Assembly: GCF_014652915.1 (NCBI RefSeq)
Contig: NZ_BMZS01000004.1
Location: 434,001 to 498,000, forward strand
Length of the DNA stretch: 64,000 bases
Reading direction: 5' to 3'
DNA from: Thalassobaculum fulvum
GTDB taxonomy: Bacteria; Pseudomonadota; Alphaproteobacteria; Thalassobaculales; Thalassobaculaceae
Position numbers and translations under genes: made by a program
The notes under the pieces: generated by a model
Told to the model about the DNA's origin: nothing
Databases searched by the model: none
Seen by the model: only the letters and a program-made list of their open reading frames with translations
Part shown: positions 42,737-51,783 of the stretch, one piece after another
Position numbering within the stretch: position 1 is the stretch's first letter
Layout: the number at the start of each line of letters is the position of its first letter

Positions 42737-44125
42737 ATGCCGACACCATCCCGCATCCTGGTGGTTGCCCACAACCACCCGAGCTTCCATCCCGGCGGCA
42801 CCGAGTTCGTTGCCCATGGCCTGTTCCGCCATTGGCGCGACACCGCCGGACGGGACGTCCACTTCGTCGCCGCCGCCTCGCCCGAGCAGCGCCACTCCAA
42901 CCCGGGCACCGTCCTGCAGTCTCTGCCGGGCGCCCGGTCGGAGTACCTCGTCCGGGTCGGGCAGTACGACTGGTTCCACCATCTCCAGCGCGACAAGATC
43001 GCAGTGTTCACCGAGTTCGGCGAGCTGCTCCGCACCCTGCGGCCGGACGTCGTGCACTTCCACCACTTCCTGGGGTTCGGGACCGAGGTCCTGCCGTTCG
43101 TGCGCCGCTGCCTCCCGGACGCGGTGGTGGTGCTGACGGTGCACGACTACTACTTCGCCTGCCACCATGACGGCATCATGGTGAAGTACGGCAGCAACCG
43201 CCTGTGCTACCGCTCCGGCATCGATGCCTGCCACGCCTGCTTCCCGCAGATCCCGGGCGGCTCCTTCAAGCTTCGGGAGATCAACCTCAAGCACCATTTC
43301 GCGGCGGTCGATCACCTGGTCGCTCCGAGCGCCCTGATGCGCGACCGGCTGGTCGACTGGGGCATGGAACCCGACCGGGTCTCGGTGATCCGCAACGGCC
43401 GCGACCTCGGCGACCCGGTGCCCGCCCGGCCGCTTCGCGAGGGCGACCGCCGCAACCGTTTCGCCATCCTCGGCAACGTCAGCCCGGCGAAGGGCCAGAA
43501 GGTCGCGCTCCGGGCCGTTCAGCTCCTGCTCGCCGACGGGGTCCGGGACATCGAGCTGGCGATCCACGGCGCTCCGCATTTCCAGACCGACGACTTCAAG
43601 GGCGAGATCGACTCGCTGCTCGCCGACTGCAAGGGGCACGCCCGGCTGCTCGGCGGCTACGAGGAGCGGGAACTGCCGGAACGGCTGGCCGAGGCCGACT
43701 GGATCGTGGTGCCGTCGCTGTGGTGGGAGAACGCCCCGCTGGTCCTGGACGAGGCGTTCCACCACGGCCGCCCGCCGATCTGCGGCGCCATCGGCGGCAT
43801 GGCGGAGCGCGTGCGCGACGGCGTCGACGGCCTGCACTTCGCCGTCGGCGACCCGCGGGCCCTCGCCGACCGGCTCCGCGCGGCCATCGAGAATCCGGCA
43901 CTCTGGGAGACGTTGCGCGACCGGGCCCCGGCGACCCGGGACGCCGCCGCCTGTGCCGCCGAGTATCAGGCGCTGTTCGATGCCCTGGCCGCACGTCGGC
44001 CGGTCAAGACGGCGGTTCCCGCTTCTTCCGCTTCTCCGCGCGGCGCGCGCGCCACCGCTTCCAACGCTCGGCCATCTCGCGGAGGGTCCCGTACACGTCG
44101 AGCGTCGACTGCACCAGCTCCATGA
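42737..44125 (+). CDS. GT4-family glycosyltransferase
   Basis: The 462-residue protein has a GT-B fold. The N-terminal part shows ILVVAHNHPSFHPGGTEFVA, PDVVHFHHFLGFGTEV and VLTVHDYYFACHHDG. The C-terminal part has FAILGNVSPAKGQKVALRAV and the sugar-nucleotide site WWENAPLVLDEAFHHGRPP. The acceptor is unknown. It follows the MFP gene by 17 bases. The last 40 or so codons switch to GCT, TCT, CCA, GGA, CGA and ACA codons and lie antisense to a better-supported 47-codon gene, so the tail is probably read-through without a fold. Confidence 0.88.
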   Translation: MPTPSRILVVAHNHPSFHPGGTEFVAHGLFRHWRDTAGRDVHFVAAASPEQRHSNPGTVLQSLPGARSEYLVRVGQYDWFHHLQRDKIAVFTEFGELLRTLRPDVVHFHHFLGFGTEVLPFVRRCLPDAVVVLTVHDYYFACHHDGIMVKYGSNRLCYRSGIDACHACFPQIPGGSFKLREINLKHHFAAVDHLVAPSALMRDRLVDWGMEPDRVSVIRNGRDLGDPVPARPLREGDRRNRFAILGNVSPAKGQKVALRAVQLLLADGVRDIELAIHGAPHFQTDDFKGEIDSLLADCKGHARLLGGYEERELPERLAEADWIVVPSLWWENAPLVLDEAFHHGRPPICGAIGGMAERVRDGVDGLHFAVGDPRALADRLRAAIENPALWETLRDRAPATRDAAACAAEYQALFDALAARRPVKTAVPASSASPRGARATASNARPSRGGSRTRRASTAPAP

Positions 44126-44147
44126 CCAGATCGATCAGCGCACCCAT
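44004..44147 (-). CDS. Putative 47-aa amphipathic basic microprotein
   Basis: The frame starts at ATG with GGGAGA about eight bases upstream and overlaps the end of the 349-residue gene by 13 bases. Almost every codon ends in G or C, as in true genes of this locus. The product has an amphipathic helix (GALIDLVMELVQSTLDVYGT) and a very basic C-terminus (WKRWRARRAEKRKKRE). No family is recognised. It overlaps the tail of the convergent GT4 gene by 122 bases. Codon quality favours this strand, so it may be a real small membrane-associated protein. Confidence 0.5.
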   Translation of the reverse strand: MGALIDLVMELVQSTLDVYGTLREMAERWKRWRARRAEKRKKREPPS

Positions 44148-45184
44148 TGCGCAGTCTCCCGAGGCTCGTCGCGCTGCCCGGCAAGACGGAGCCACGACGA
44201 CAGGTCGGCCGGACCACGGCCGTCCCCGCACGGCTCCCTGAGCCGTATCGCCACCGGATCGCGCAAGGCCTCCGCCAGTTCCCCGACATCGTCGTCGAAC
44301 CACGACCCACCGTCCACCCATGCCCGGTGCGCCGGGTGGCGCCGCAGCGCCGCGGGTCGCCCCAGCATGGCCGCCTGACGCAGCCGGACGGCGTGCGCCG
44401 GATGCCGGTCCACCGCCACCACGGCGCCGGCGCGGGCGATCGCCGCAGCCTCCGTCCCGGGATCGAGATCGCGCAGCAGCAGCACGCGTCCGCGCGAACC
44501 GGCCTCGGCGACCACCTCGGCCAAGCCGGGCCGCCACGCTTCGTCCTCGACGCCCAGCACGACCAGGGGCGGCGCGGCGGCGCCGAGCAGCCCATGGGCC
44601 CGGACGACGGCTCCGACGTCGCCGTCTGCGCCGAGTGGCGTCAGGCAGAGGACGTAGTCGGCCGGCAGCCCCTGCGGCAGCAGCGCCTCCCGCAGCCGTG
44701 CGCGAGGCGGCAGCGAGACCTGCACCGGCAGGTGCTGAATCCGGCGGCCGGGAATACCGAACCGCTCGGCCAGCAGGTCGACCTGCCAGCCGGCCGCGAC
44801 CCGCCACGTCACCCGCGCCGAGCCGGCCAGCGCCTGCAGCCGCCGCTCGACCGCCGCATCGAGCCCGACCGGCCCCTCCTGCGCGTCCAGCAACCGGCCG
44901 AGGCCACCCGCCTCGACCAGCACCGAGCGCCCCTCCGGCGGCGCCGGGCAGGCCTCGCCGAAGGCTCGCCAGACCACCGACGGCTGCGGGCCCGCCGGGC
45001 GTGCGGCCACCGGCGTCGCCGGATCGACCAGCAGCCGAGCCGCAAACGCCGCCTCGCCCGACGCGACGACCTCCAGCCTCTCGGCGGCGACCGCCGCGGC
45101 CAGCGACGCCAGCTCCGCCAGCGCGCGCGACCGGCGCCGGGCCGAGACCGCCTCGAACCCTCCGAGCTCGACACGGACCGTCAC
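44135..45184 (-). CDS. Glycosyltransferase-like protein (GT-B type, divergent)
   Basis: The 349-residue protein starts at GTG in a GTGA overlap with the upstream gene. The C-terminal half has segments in GT-B order: DYVLCLTPLGADGDVGAVV, PPLVVLGVEDEAW, RGRVLLLRDLDPGTEAAAIA and VVAVDRHPAHAVRLRQAAML. These resemble the donor-binding half of GT4 enzymes. The N-terminal half is not recognisable. The start is set by the overlap, since longer readings run antiparallel to nothing but out of frame through the upstream gene. The assignment is tentative. Confidence 0.6.
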   Translation of the reverse strand: MTVRVELGGFEAVSARRRSRALAELASLAAAVAAERLEVVASGEAAFAARLLVDPATPVAARPAGPQPSVVWRAFGEACPAPPEGRSVLVEAGGLGRLLDAQEGPVGLDAAVERRLQALAGSARVTWRVAAGWQVDLLAERFGIPGRRIQHLPVQVSLPPRARLREALLPQGLPADYVLCLTPLGADGDVGAVVRAHGLLGAAAPPLVVLGVEDEAWRPGLAEVVAEAGSRGRVLLLRDLDPGTEAAAIARAGAVVAVDRHPAHAVRLRQAAMLGRPAALRRHPAHRAWVDGGSWFDDDVGELAEALRDPVAIRLREPCGDGRGPADLSSWLRLAGQRDEPRETAQWVR

Positions 45185-46896
45185 ACCGCCTCCAACCGCG
45201 CGTCGGCGGCGCCGTGGCGCATGGCGTCGTACTCGAACGGCGCGCCTTCCAGGATGCCGTCGCAGACCACGTCCAGCCCCGGATCGCGGCCTGGCCGCAG
45301 GGCGTCGAGCCCGTCGACCGCGACGCGCAGCGGCGGGTCCTCGCCGGTCGGCACGAACGCCCGCAGCGGAATCATCCGCCGCAGGAACACGTGATAGGCG
45401 TAGCGGCGTGCCCGCTCGACGCGCGCCGCGCCGGGAGGCTGCGGCGTCCAGTCCCGGAGCAGCCTGCGATAGGCCGCCCGACCGGCCGGGTCCCGCGACA
45501 CGCCCTTGCCGCGGGTCCAGGCGTCGCCGGCGGCGACCACGTCGAGCCCGGCCGCCGCGAACTCGATCGCGGCCTTGGTCCCGAACACCAGGACGGTGTC
45601 GCACAGGGCGGCGAGCGCATAGCTGCTGACCGGGTCGTCGGCCGGAACCAGCAGCAGGTTCCGCGGGAACCGGCCGACCCGGTCGCGCAGCGCGTCGATC
45701 ACGCGCTGGCGGGACCGCAGCGTGCCGCGGATCTCCGCCGGATGCACACGAACGACCAGTTGAAGGTCGGGCCGCGCCGCCGCCCACTCGACCGTGTCCG
45801 CCAGCCACTCCACCTGATCCGCATAGGTACTGCCTCGGAAGTGCAGGCGGGCGTCCCACAGCACGTTCGTGAACGCCCCGACCACCGGCCGCGACGGGTC
45901 CAGGCCGGTTCGCCGGACGAAGGCGTCCAGGTCGCCCTCGGGTGCGTCGTGGAACCAGATCCAGTCGCGGCCGCCGTCCAGCCGGCTCGTCAGGTAGCTG
46001 GCGAGCACCGCCCGATCGTGCTCGCCGAGTTCGAGTCCGCTCCACCGGTCCGACGGCTCGTCGATCATCGTGTGGTGGTAGGTGTCGCCGTGGCTGAAGA
46101 AGAAGCAGCCGCGACGGTAGCCGGGGTTCCAGGTGGCGACCGGAACGCCGGCCCGCGACAGCACCGCGCGGACGACGCCCTGCGGCACGTAGATGCCGTG
46201 GTGGAACACCGCACGGTCCACCCGGGCGCCGGCCAGCAGCCGCGTCGTCGCCCGTTCGACCAGCCGGCTCGCCGCGAGATACCGCCGCAGAACCGCCTCG
46301 CCGAGCGGTTCGCCTTCCAGGCTGCCCACGGCGAAGAAGCGCAGGGCTCCCGCCATCGCGTGCTCGCCGAGCGGCAGACCGTCCGGGGCGTAGCCGGCGA
46401 TCCTGTCGCCGGCCAGGCCGTCGGCCTCGGCTGCGGCGGCCCGGCGGTCCGCGGCCGTGGTCAGGGCCGACAGCCGGCGGACCGGCAGGTCGAGACCGTC
46501 GACGATCCGCGAGCCGACCCGGTGGCAGGCGCCGCAGAGCGTCCGGCCGAGTTCGCCGGCGGCCAGCCGTGCCGCCGACACGGTGCCGTCGTGGACCGCG
46601 AGCTGGCAGGCCCCAAGGACACCGTCGCAGAGCACGAACTCGACCGCGGCGCCACGCAGTGTCAGGGCCACCGCCAACAGGCTCTCGACCACGCCGGCAT
46701 GGGCCAGGCCACCCACCATCGTCGGGATCAGGACCCGCGGTCCGCCGGCTGCCGCCGCCCGGGCGGAACGCCAGCCGTGACGGTCTCCGGCCAGTATGGC
46801 CGGCCAGTCCGGCAACAGGTCGCGGCGTTCCGGGGCGAACGGGCCTACCTCATCCAGGTGAAGCGCCGTGGTCCGATCCGGGCTGAGATCATGCAT
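45181..46896 (-). CDS. Capsule-synthesis-type glycosyltransferase (paralogue 2)
   Basis: The 571-residue protein is a paralogue of the one at 13209-14846. They share ESLLAVALTLRGAAVEF, a cysteine pair (TLCGAC), FHHGIYVPQGVV, TWNPGYRR, HGDTYHHTMI, LVVRVHPAEIRGT and RARRYAYHVFLRRMIP. The closing segment RPGRDPGLDVVCDGIL is also shared. Both probably transfer related sugars. No clear Shine-Dalgarno sequence precedes the ATG at 46896, so the start is less certain. It is the first gene of a three-gene minus-strand operon. Confidence 0.75.
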   Translation of the reverse strand: MHDLSPDRTTALHLDEVGPFAPERRDLLPDWPAILAGDRHGWRSARAAAAGGPRVLIPTMVGGLAHAGVVESLLAVALTLRGAAVEFVLCDGVLGACQLAVHDGTVSAARLAAGELGRTLCGACHRVGSRIVDGLDLPVRRLSALTTAADRRAAAAEADGLAGDRIAGYAPDGLPLGEHAMAGALRFFAVGSLEGEPLGEAVLRRYLAASRLVERATTRLLAGARVDRAVFHHGIYVPQGVVRAVLSRAGVPVATWNPGYRRGCFFFSHGDTYHHTMIDEPSDRWSGLELGEHDRAVLASYLTSRLDGGRDWIWFHDAPEGDLDAFVRRTGLDPSRPVVGAFTNVLWDARLHFRGSTYADQVEWLADTVEWAAARPDLQLVVRVHPAEIRGTLRSRQRVIDALRDRVGRFPRNLLLVPADDPVSSYALAALCDTVLVFGTKAAIEFAAAGLDVVAAGDAWTRGKGVSRDPAGRAAYRRLLRDWTPQPPGAARVERARRYAYHVFLRRMIPLRAFVPTGEDPPLRVAVDGLDALRPGRDPGLDVVCDGILEGAPFEYDAMRHGAADARLEAV

Positions 46897-46915
46897 GCTG
46901 CGACCATGTGGGAAC

Positions 46916-46944
46916 TTCGTAACTGCGCTCGGCTTAAGTACAAT
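46916..46944 (+). promoter_or_regulatory. Candidate sigma70 promoter for the ulosonic-acid operon
   Basis: TACAAT (46939-46944) matches five of six bases of the -10 consensus. It lies 17 bases after TTCGTA, a weak -35 box. It sits in the 130-base divergent gap and points toward the NeuB-like gene. Confidence 0.45.
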
Positions 46945-47026
46945 TCACGGTACCGGTTCGGTCTCGAACTTGATAGACGTATGGAAGGGGATCTGACGTG
47001 GGACGCACCTCTGTGGGGAGAGGGAA

Positions 47027-48115
47027 ATGACTCGCACCTTCAAGATCGGCGACTACGTCATCGATGACGACAGCGACTGCTTCGTCATCGCCGAGATCGG
47101 GCACAACCACCAGGGCCGCCTGGATCAGGCGCTCGAACTGGTGGACGCCGCGGCGGCCTGCGGCGCCTCGGCGGTCAAACTGCAGAAGCGCGACAACCGG
47201 GCGCTGTTCACCGAGGAGATGTACAACTCGGTCTACAACAGCGAGAACGCCTTCGCCGAGACCTACGGGGCGCACCGCGACTTCCTCGAGTTCGGCCGCG
47301 ACGAGTACGTCGCCCTGCGCGAGCGCGCCGAGAAGCACGGCCTGCTGTTCTTCTCGACCGCCTTCGACCGGCCGAGCGCGGACTTCCTGCGCGACCTGGA
47401 CATGCCGGCGTACAAGATCGCATCCGGCGACCTGACGAACATCCCGCTGCTCGAGTACATCGCCAGCTTCGGCAAGCCGATGGTGGTGTCGACCGGTGGC
47501 GGCACCATGGACGACGTCCGGCGGGCCTACGCGACGATCAAGCCGATCAACCCGAACTTCACGATCCTGCAGTGCACCTCGGGTTACCCGCCGTCCTTCG
47601 AGGAGCTCAATCTCAACGTCATCAAGACCTTCCGCGAGGAGTTCCCGGACATCCAGATCGGCCTGTCCTCGCACGACAGCGGCATCGCCATGGCGCTGGT
47701 CGGCTACGTGCTGGGCGCCCGGATCATCGAGAAGCACTTCACGCTGAACCGGGCCATGAAGGGCACCGACCACGCCTTCTCGCTGGAGCGCCAGGGCTTT
47801 TCCAAGCTGGTGCGGGATCTCAAGCGCGCCCGGGTCTCCATGGGCGACGGCGTCAAGCGCACCTACGACAGCGAGAAGGCGCCGCTGACCAAGATGGCGA
47901 AGAGCCTGGTGGCCGCCCGCGACCTGCCGACCGGCCACGTGCTGCAGATCGACGACATCACGTTCAAGAGCCCCGGCGGCGGCCTGCCGCCGTACCGCGT
48001 CGACGAACTGGTCGGGCTGCGGCTGAGCTCGGCCATGCGGCGCGACGAGCAGTTCCGCGAAGACCAGATCCCCGCCAACGACCGGATCGCGGCGGGCGGG
48101 GGCGGCGCCGAATGA
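47027..48115 (+). CDS. NeuB-family N-acylneuraminate/legionaminate-type synthase
   Basis: The 362-residue protein condenses PEP with an aldose to give a 2-keto-3-deoxy ulosonic acid. Family marks are AEIGHNHQG, AVKLQKRD, the FSTAFD region, YKIASGDLTN, GLSSHDSG and IIEKHFTLNR. A C-terminal SAF/antifreeze-like domain (about 290-350) follows. The hexosamine epimerase and aminotransferase genes that supply ManNAc- or legionaminate-type substrates are absent here, so the aldose is unknown. GGAGAGGG lies a few bases before the ATG. The stop overlaps the SDR start. Confidence 0.92.
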   Translation: MTRTFKIGDYVIDDDSDCFVIAEIGHNHQGRLDQALELVDAAAACGASAVKLQKRDNRALFTEEMYNSVYNSENAFAETYGAHRDFLEFGRDEYVALRERAEKHGLLFFSTAFDRPSADFLRDLDMPAYKIASGDLTNIPLLEYIASFGKPMVVSTGGGTMDDVRRAYATIKPINPNFTILQCTSGYPPSFEELNLNVIKTFREEFPDIQIGLSSHDSGIAMALVGYVLGARIIEKHFTLNRAMKGTDHAFSLERQGFSKLVRDLKRARVSMGDGVKRTYDSEKAPLTKMAKSLVAARDLPTGHVLQIDDITFKSPGGGLPPYRVDELVGLRLSSAMRRDEQFREDQIPANDRIAAGGGGAE

Positions 48116-48972
48116 CCGAGCCGGACGGGCGCGACGGAGCCGGGCTCCGCGCGCCCTTCGATCTGTTCGACCTGAGCGGCCGCGTGGCGATCGTCACCGG
48201 CGGGCTCGGGCAACTGGGACGGCAGTACTGCCGGACCCTGGCCGGGGCCGGTGCCCGCGTCGCGGCCCTCGACCTGCGGGCCGACGACGACGCCGTCGCG
48301 CGGGCGTTCCCCGACCTGGCCGGCTCCGAGGCCTGCCCGCTCGGCGTCTCCGCCGACGTGACCGACCGGGGCTCGCTGGAAACCGCGCTGGCGCGGATCC
48401 GGGCGCAGGCCGGCACGCCGGACATCCTGATCAACAACGCCGCCCTCGACTCGCCGCCGAACGCCCCGCTGGAGGAGAACGGGCCGTTCGAGTCCTATCC
48501 GGTCGAGTCATGGCGGCGGGTGTTCGAGGTCAACGCCGAGGGCGTGTTCCTGTGCTGCCAGGTGTTCGGCGGCGCCATGGCCGAGGCCGGGCGCGGATCG
48601 ATCGTCAACGTCGCGTCGATCTACGGGCAGGTGTCGCCGGACCAGTCGCTGTACCAGTACCGGCGCGACCGCGGCGAACAGTTCTACAAGCCGGTCGCCT
48701 ACTCGGCCTCGAAGTCGGCGCTGTACAACCTGACCCGCTACCTGGCGACCTATTGGGGCCGGTCCGGTGTGCGGGTGAACACCGTCACGCTCGCCGGGGT
48801 GTTCAACAACCAGGACCCGGAGTTCCTTGCCGGTTACGAGCCGCGCGTCCCGCTCGGGCGGATGGCCGACGAGAGCGACTACAACGGGGTGATCCTGTTC
48901 CTCGCCTCCGACGCCTCGCGCTACGTCACCGGCTCGAACCTGACCGCCGACGGGGGCTGGACGGCCTGGTGA
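48112..48972 (+). CDS. SDR-family oxidoreductase (PtmA-like)
   Basis: The 286-residue classical SDR has the cofactor loop VTGGLGQLGRQ, ILINNAALD, NVASIYGQV and the catalytic YSASKSAL. VRVNTVTLAGV and TGSNLTADGGWTAW close it. The latter two are typical of SDRs in flagellin-sugar clusters such as PtmA. The ATG overlaps the NeuB-like gene's stop (ATGA). Its substrate is probably the ulosonic acid or its precursor aldose. Confidence 0.9.
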   Translation: MTEPDGRDGAGLRAPFDLFDLSGRVAIVTGGLGQLGRQYCRTLAGAGARVAALDLRADDDAVARAFPDLAGSEACPLGVSADVTDRGSLETALARIRAQAGTPDILINNAALDSPPNAPLEENGPFESYPVESWRRVFEVNAEGVFLCCQVFGGAMAEAGRGSIVNVASIYGQVSPDQSLYQYRRDRGEQFYKPVAYSASKSALYNLTRYLATYWGRSGVRVNTVTLAGVFNNQDPEFLAGYEPRVPLGRMADESDYNGVILFLASDASRYVTGSNLTADGGWTAW

Positions 48973-49047
48973 ACCGCAGGCCGCGATTTACCCCGGGTGC
49001 GGGCGCCTCTATCGTGACCGTCCGATGACACAATCCCGACCCCGCCC

Positions 49048-49806
49048 ATGACAGACGGTCCCTCCTGCGTCGCCTTCATCCCGGCCCGCTCCGGCTCGAA
49101 GCGGGTGGTCGACAAGAACGTCCGCCTGCTCGGCGGCCACCCCCTGCTCGCCTACTCGATCCGCTCGGCGGTCGACAGCGGGGTGTTCGGCGCCGTGGTG
49201 GTCGCCACCGATTCCGAGCACTACGCCGCGATCGCCCGGCACTACGGCGCCGAGGTCCCGTTCCTGCGCCCGGCCGAGATCTCCGGCGACACCTCGCCCG
49301 ACATCGCCTGGGTACGGTACGCGCTGGAGACCCTTGGTGCCGCCGGCCGGAACTTCGACGCGTTCAGCATCCTCCGCCCGACCAGCCCGTTCCGGAAGGC
49401 CGGGACGATCCGCCGGGCCTGGGCCGAGTTCCTGGCCGAGCAGGGGGTCGACTCCCTGCGCGCCGTCGAGAAATGCGGCCAGCACCCGGCCAAGATGTGG
49501 ATCGTGCGCGGCAAGCGCATGCACCCGCTGCTGCCGATGGGACCGGCCGAGCAGCCCTGGCACTCCAGCCAGTACGCCGCCCTGCCGGTGGTGCACGTCC
49601 AGAACGCCAGCCTGGAGATCGCCTGGAGCCGGGTTGCGACCGAGGGCGGCACCATCGCCGGCGAAGTGCTGATGCCGTTCCTGACCGAGGCCGACGAGGG
49701 CCTCGACGTCAACACCGAGGAAGACTGGTGGTACGTGAACCACCTGCTGGAACGCGGCCAGGCCACCCTGCCGCCGATCGACATGCCGCCATTCGAGGCC
49801 GGCTGA
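49048..49806 (+). CDS. Acylneuraminate cytidylyltransferase family protein (CMP-ulosonate synthetase)
   Basis: The 252-residue protein has the CMP-sialate synthetase signature AFIPARSGSKRVVDKN, then HPLLAYSIRSAV, VVVATDSEHYAAIA, ILRPTSPFRKA and a late DVNTEEDWWYV. These enzymes use CTP to activate a ulosonic acid as its CMP ester. The gene lies 75 bases after the SDR gene and 25 before the transketolase gene, so it activates the product of the same pathway. Confidence 0.92.
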   Translation: MTDGPSCVAFIPARSGSKRVVDKNVRLLGGHPLLAYSIRSAVDSGVFGAVVVATDSEHYAAIARHYGAEVPFLRPAEISGDTSPDIAWVRYALETLGAAGRNFDAFSILRPTSPFRKAGTIRRAWAEFLAEQGVDSLRAVEKCGQHPAKMWIVRGKRMHPLLPMGPAEQPWHSSQYAALPVVHVQNASLEIAWSRVATEGGTIAGEVLMPFLTEADEGLDVNTEEDWWYVNHLLERGQATLPPIDMPPFEAG

Positions 49807-49831
49807 CCGCCAATTCGAGGGAGACTCTGAC

Positions 49832-51763
49832 GTGGGGGACCTGATCACCCAGGCGGTCGAAGGCCGCCTCTTCCGTGCCGACACGGCCCTGTTCGAGCGG
49901 GTCCGGCGCAGCAACGGCAGCCCGGAGGCGAAGGCCGCCGCGTTCGCCGACCTGGCGCGCTTCAACGCGCTGTACATGATCGCGCGCGCCGGCTCCGGCC
50001 ACATCGGGTCGAGCTTCTCCAGCCTCGACATCGTCACCTGGCTGCACCTGGAGGCGATGGCCGGCGACGGGCTGCCGGACGGCGACCTGTACTTCTCTTC
50101 GAAAGGCCACGACTCCCCCGGCCTGTACGCCGTGATGATCGGCCTCGGCCGGCTGCCGGAGGAATCGCTCGACGGGCTGCGCCGGCTGGGTGCCCTGCCC
50201 GGCCATCCCGACATCGACACGCCGGGCATCGTCACCAACACCGGCTCGCTCGGCATGGGGATATCCAAGGCCAAGGGCATCGCCATCGCCGACCGCCTGG
50301 CCGGTCGCGACCGCCGGGTCTACGTGCTGACCGGCGACGGCGAGCTGCAGGAAGGCCAGATCTGGGAATCCCTGCCGTCGGCGGTGAACCAGAAGCTCGA
50401 CCGGGTGACGGTGTTCGTCGACCACAACAAGCTGCAGTCCGACACCTACGTCGAAGGCACCAGCGACCTCGGCGACCTGGAGGCCAAGTTCCGGGCGTTC
50501 GGCTGGCACGTGCAGCGGATCGACGGCCACGACATGGCGGCGATCCGGACCGCGCTGGACAACGCCGCCGCCGACACCGACCGGCCGTCGATCGTCCTGG
50601 CGGACACCGTGAAGGGCAAGGGCGTGTCGTTCATGGAGCACACCGCCATGGCGGCCGACCAGCTGTACTACCGCTACCACAGCGGCGCGCCGTCGGCCGA
50701 CGACTACCGGCGCGGCGCCGACGAGATCTGGGACCGCGTGCAGCTCAGGCTCGGCGAGCTCGGCATCACCGACGCCGCCCCGGTCGCCGTCGACACCGGC
50801 GGCACCGCCGCCGCCCCGGCCGGTCCGCGCGAGCGCATGGTCGACAGCTACTCGAAGACCCTGCTGGCCTGCGCCGAGCGCAACCCGAAGATCGTCGCGC
50901 TGGACGCCGACCTGATCCTCGACACCGGCCTGATCCCGTTCCGCGAGCGCTTCCCGGAGCGGTTCGTGGAGTGCGGCATCGCCGAGCAGGACATGGTCTC
51001 GCAGGCCTGCGGGCTGGCCATCGGCGGCATGCTGCCGGTCGCCAACTCGTTCGCCTGCTTCCTGACGCCGCGCGCCAACGAGCAGATCTACAACGCCGCC
51101 ACCGAGCGCCGGAAGATCGTCTACATGGGGTCGCTCGCCGGGCTGATCCCGGCCGGCCCCGGCCACAGCCACCAGGGCACGCGCGACATCGCGGTCATGG
51201 GCTCGATGCCGCACATGACCGTGGTCGAGCCCGGTTTCGCCGCCGAATGCGAGGCCCTGACCCGCTGGTGCCTGGAGGACAACACGGCCGGCGCCTACAT
51301 CCGGCTTTGTCCGCTGCCGATCGAGCGCGACTTCGAGATCCCCGCAGACTACGCCCTGCGGCCGGGCCAGGGCACGGTGCTGCGCGACGGCACCGATGTC
51401 GTGCTGTTCGCCTACGGACCGATCTTCCTGGCCGAGGCGATGAAGGCCGCGGCGCTGTGCGCCGAAGCCGGCGGACCGTCGGTGCGGGTGATCGACCTGC
51501 CGTGGCTCAACCGGGTCGATGCCGGCTGGCTCGCCGGCACGGTCGCCGGCGTCGGTGACGTGTGCGTACTCGACAACCACTACACGCTCGGCGGCCTCGG
51601 CAGCCATCTCGGGGTCCTGCTCGGCGGGCTGCCGACTCCGCCGCGGCTGCACCACTTCGCGGTCGACGAAGTGCCGGCGTGCGGGCGCAACGACGAGGTA
51701 CTGGCGCACCACCGGCTCGACGCGCGCAGCCTGGCCGAGCGCATCAGGTCCGCCACCGGCTGA
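49832..51763 (+). CDS. Transketolase-family protein
   Basis: The 643-residue single chain covers both transketolase halves. The thiamine diphosphate motif is GDGELQEGQIWESL followed by VDHNKLQSD. The N-terminal GSGHIGSSFSSLD and the C-terminal FVECGIAEQDMVSQACGLA with GHSHQGTRD are also present. It is shorter than housekeeping transketolases (about 665). The GTG start has GAGGGAGA upstream. Its place directly behind the CMP-ulosonate synthetase is unusual and suggests that it makes or alters the sugar chain length of the precursor. This is inference. Confidence 0.9.
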   Translation: MGDLITQAVEGRLFRADTALFERVRRSNGSPEAKAAAFADLARFNALYMIARAGSGHIGSSFSSLDIVTWLHLEAMAGDGLPDGDLYFSSKGHDSPGLYAVMIGLGRLPEESLDGLRRLGALPGHPDIDTPGIVTNTGSLGMGISKAKGIAIADRLAGRDRRVYVLTGDGELQEGQIWESLPSAVNQKLDRVTVFVDHNKLQSDTYVEGTSDLGDLEAKFRAFGWHVQRIDGHDMAAIRTALDNAAADTDRPSIVLADTVKGKGVSFMEHTAMAADQLYYRYHSGAPSADDYRRGADEIWDRVQLRLGELGITDAAPVAVDTGGTAAAPAGPRERMVDSYSKTLLACAERNPKIVALDADLILDTGLIPFRERFPERFVECGIAEQDMVSQACGLAIGGMLPVANSFACFLTPRANEQIYNAATERRKIVYMGSLAGLIPAGPGHSHQGTRDIAVMGSMPHMTVVEPGFAAECEALTRWCLEDNTAGAYIRLCPLPIERDFEIPADYALRPGQGTVLRDGTDVVLFAYGPIFLAEAMKAAALCAEAGGPSVRVIDLPWLNRVDAGWLAGTVAGVGDVCVLDNHYTLGGLGSHLGVLLGGLPTPPRLHHFAVDEVPACGRNDEVLAHHRLDARSLAERIRSATG

Positions 51764-51783
51764 GCGGCGGCGGGCGACACGCG

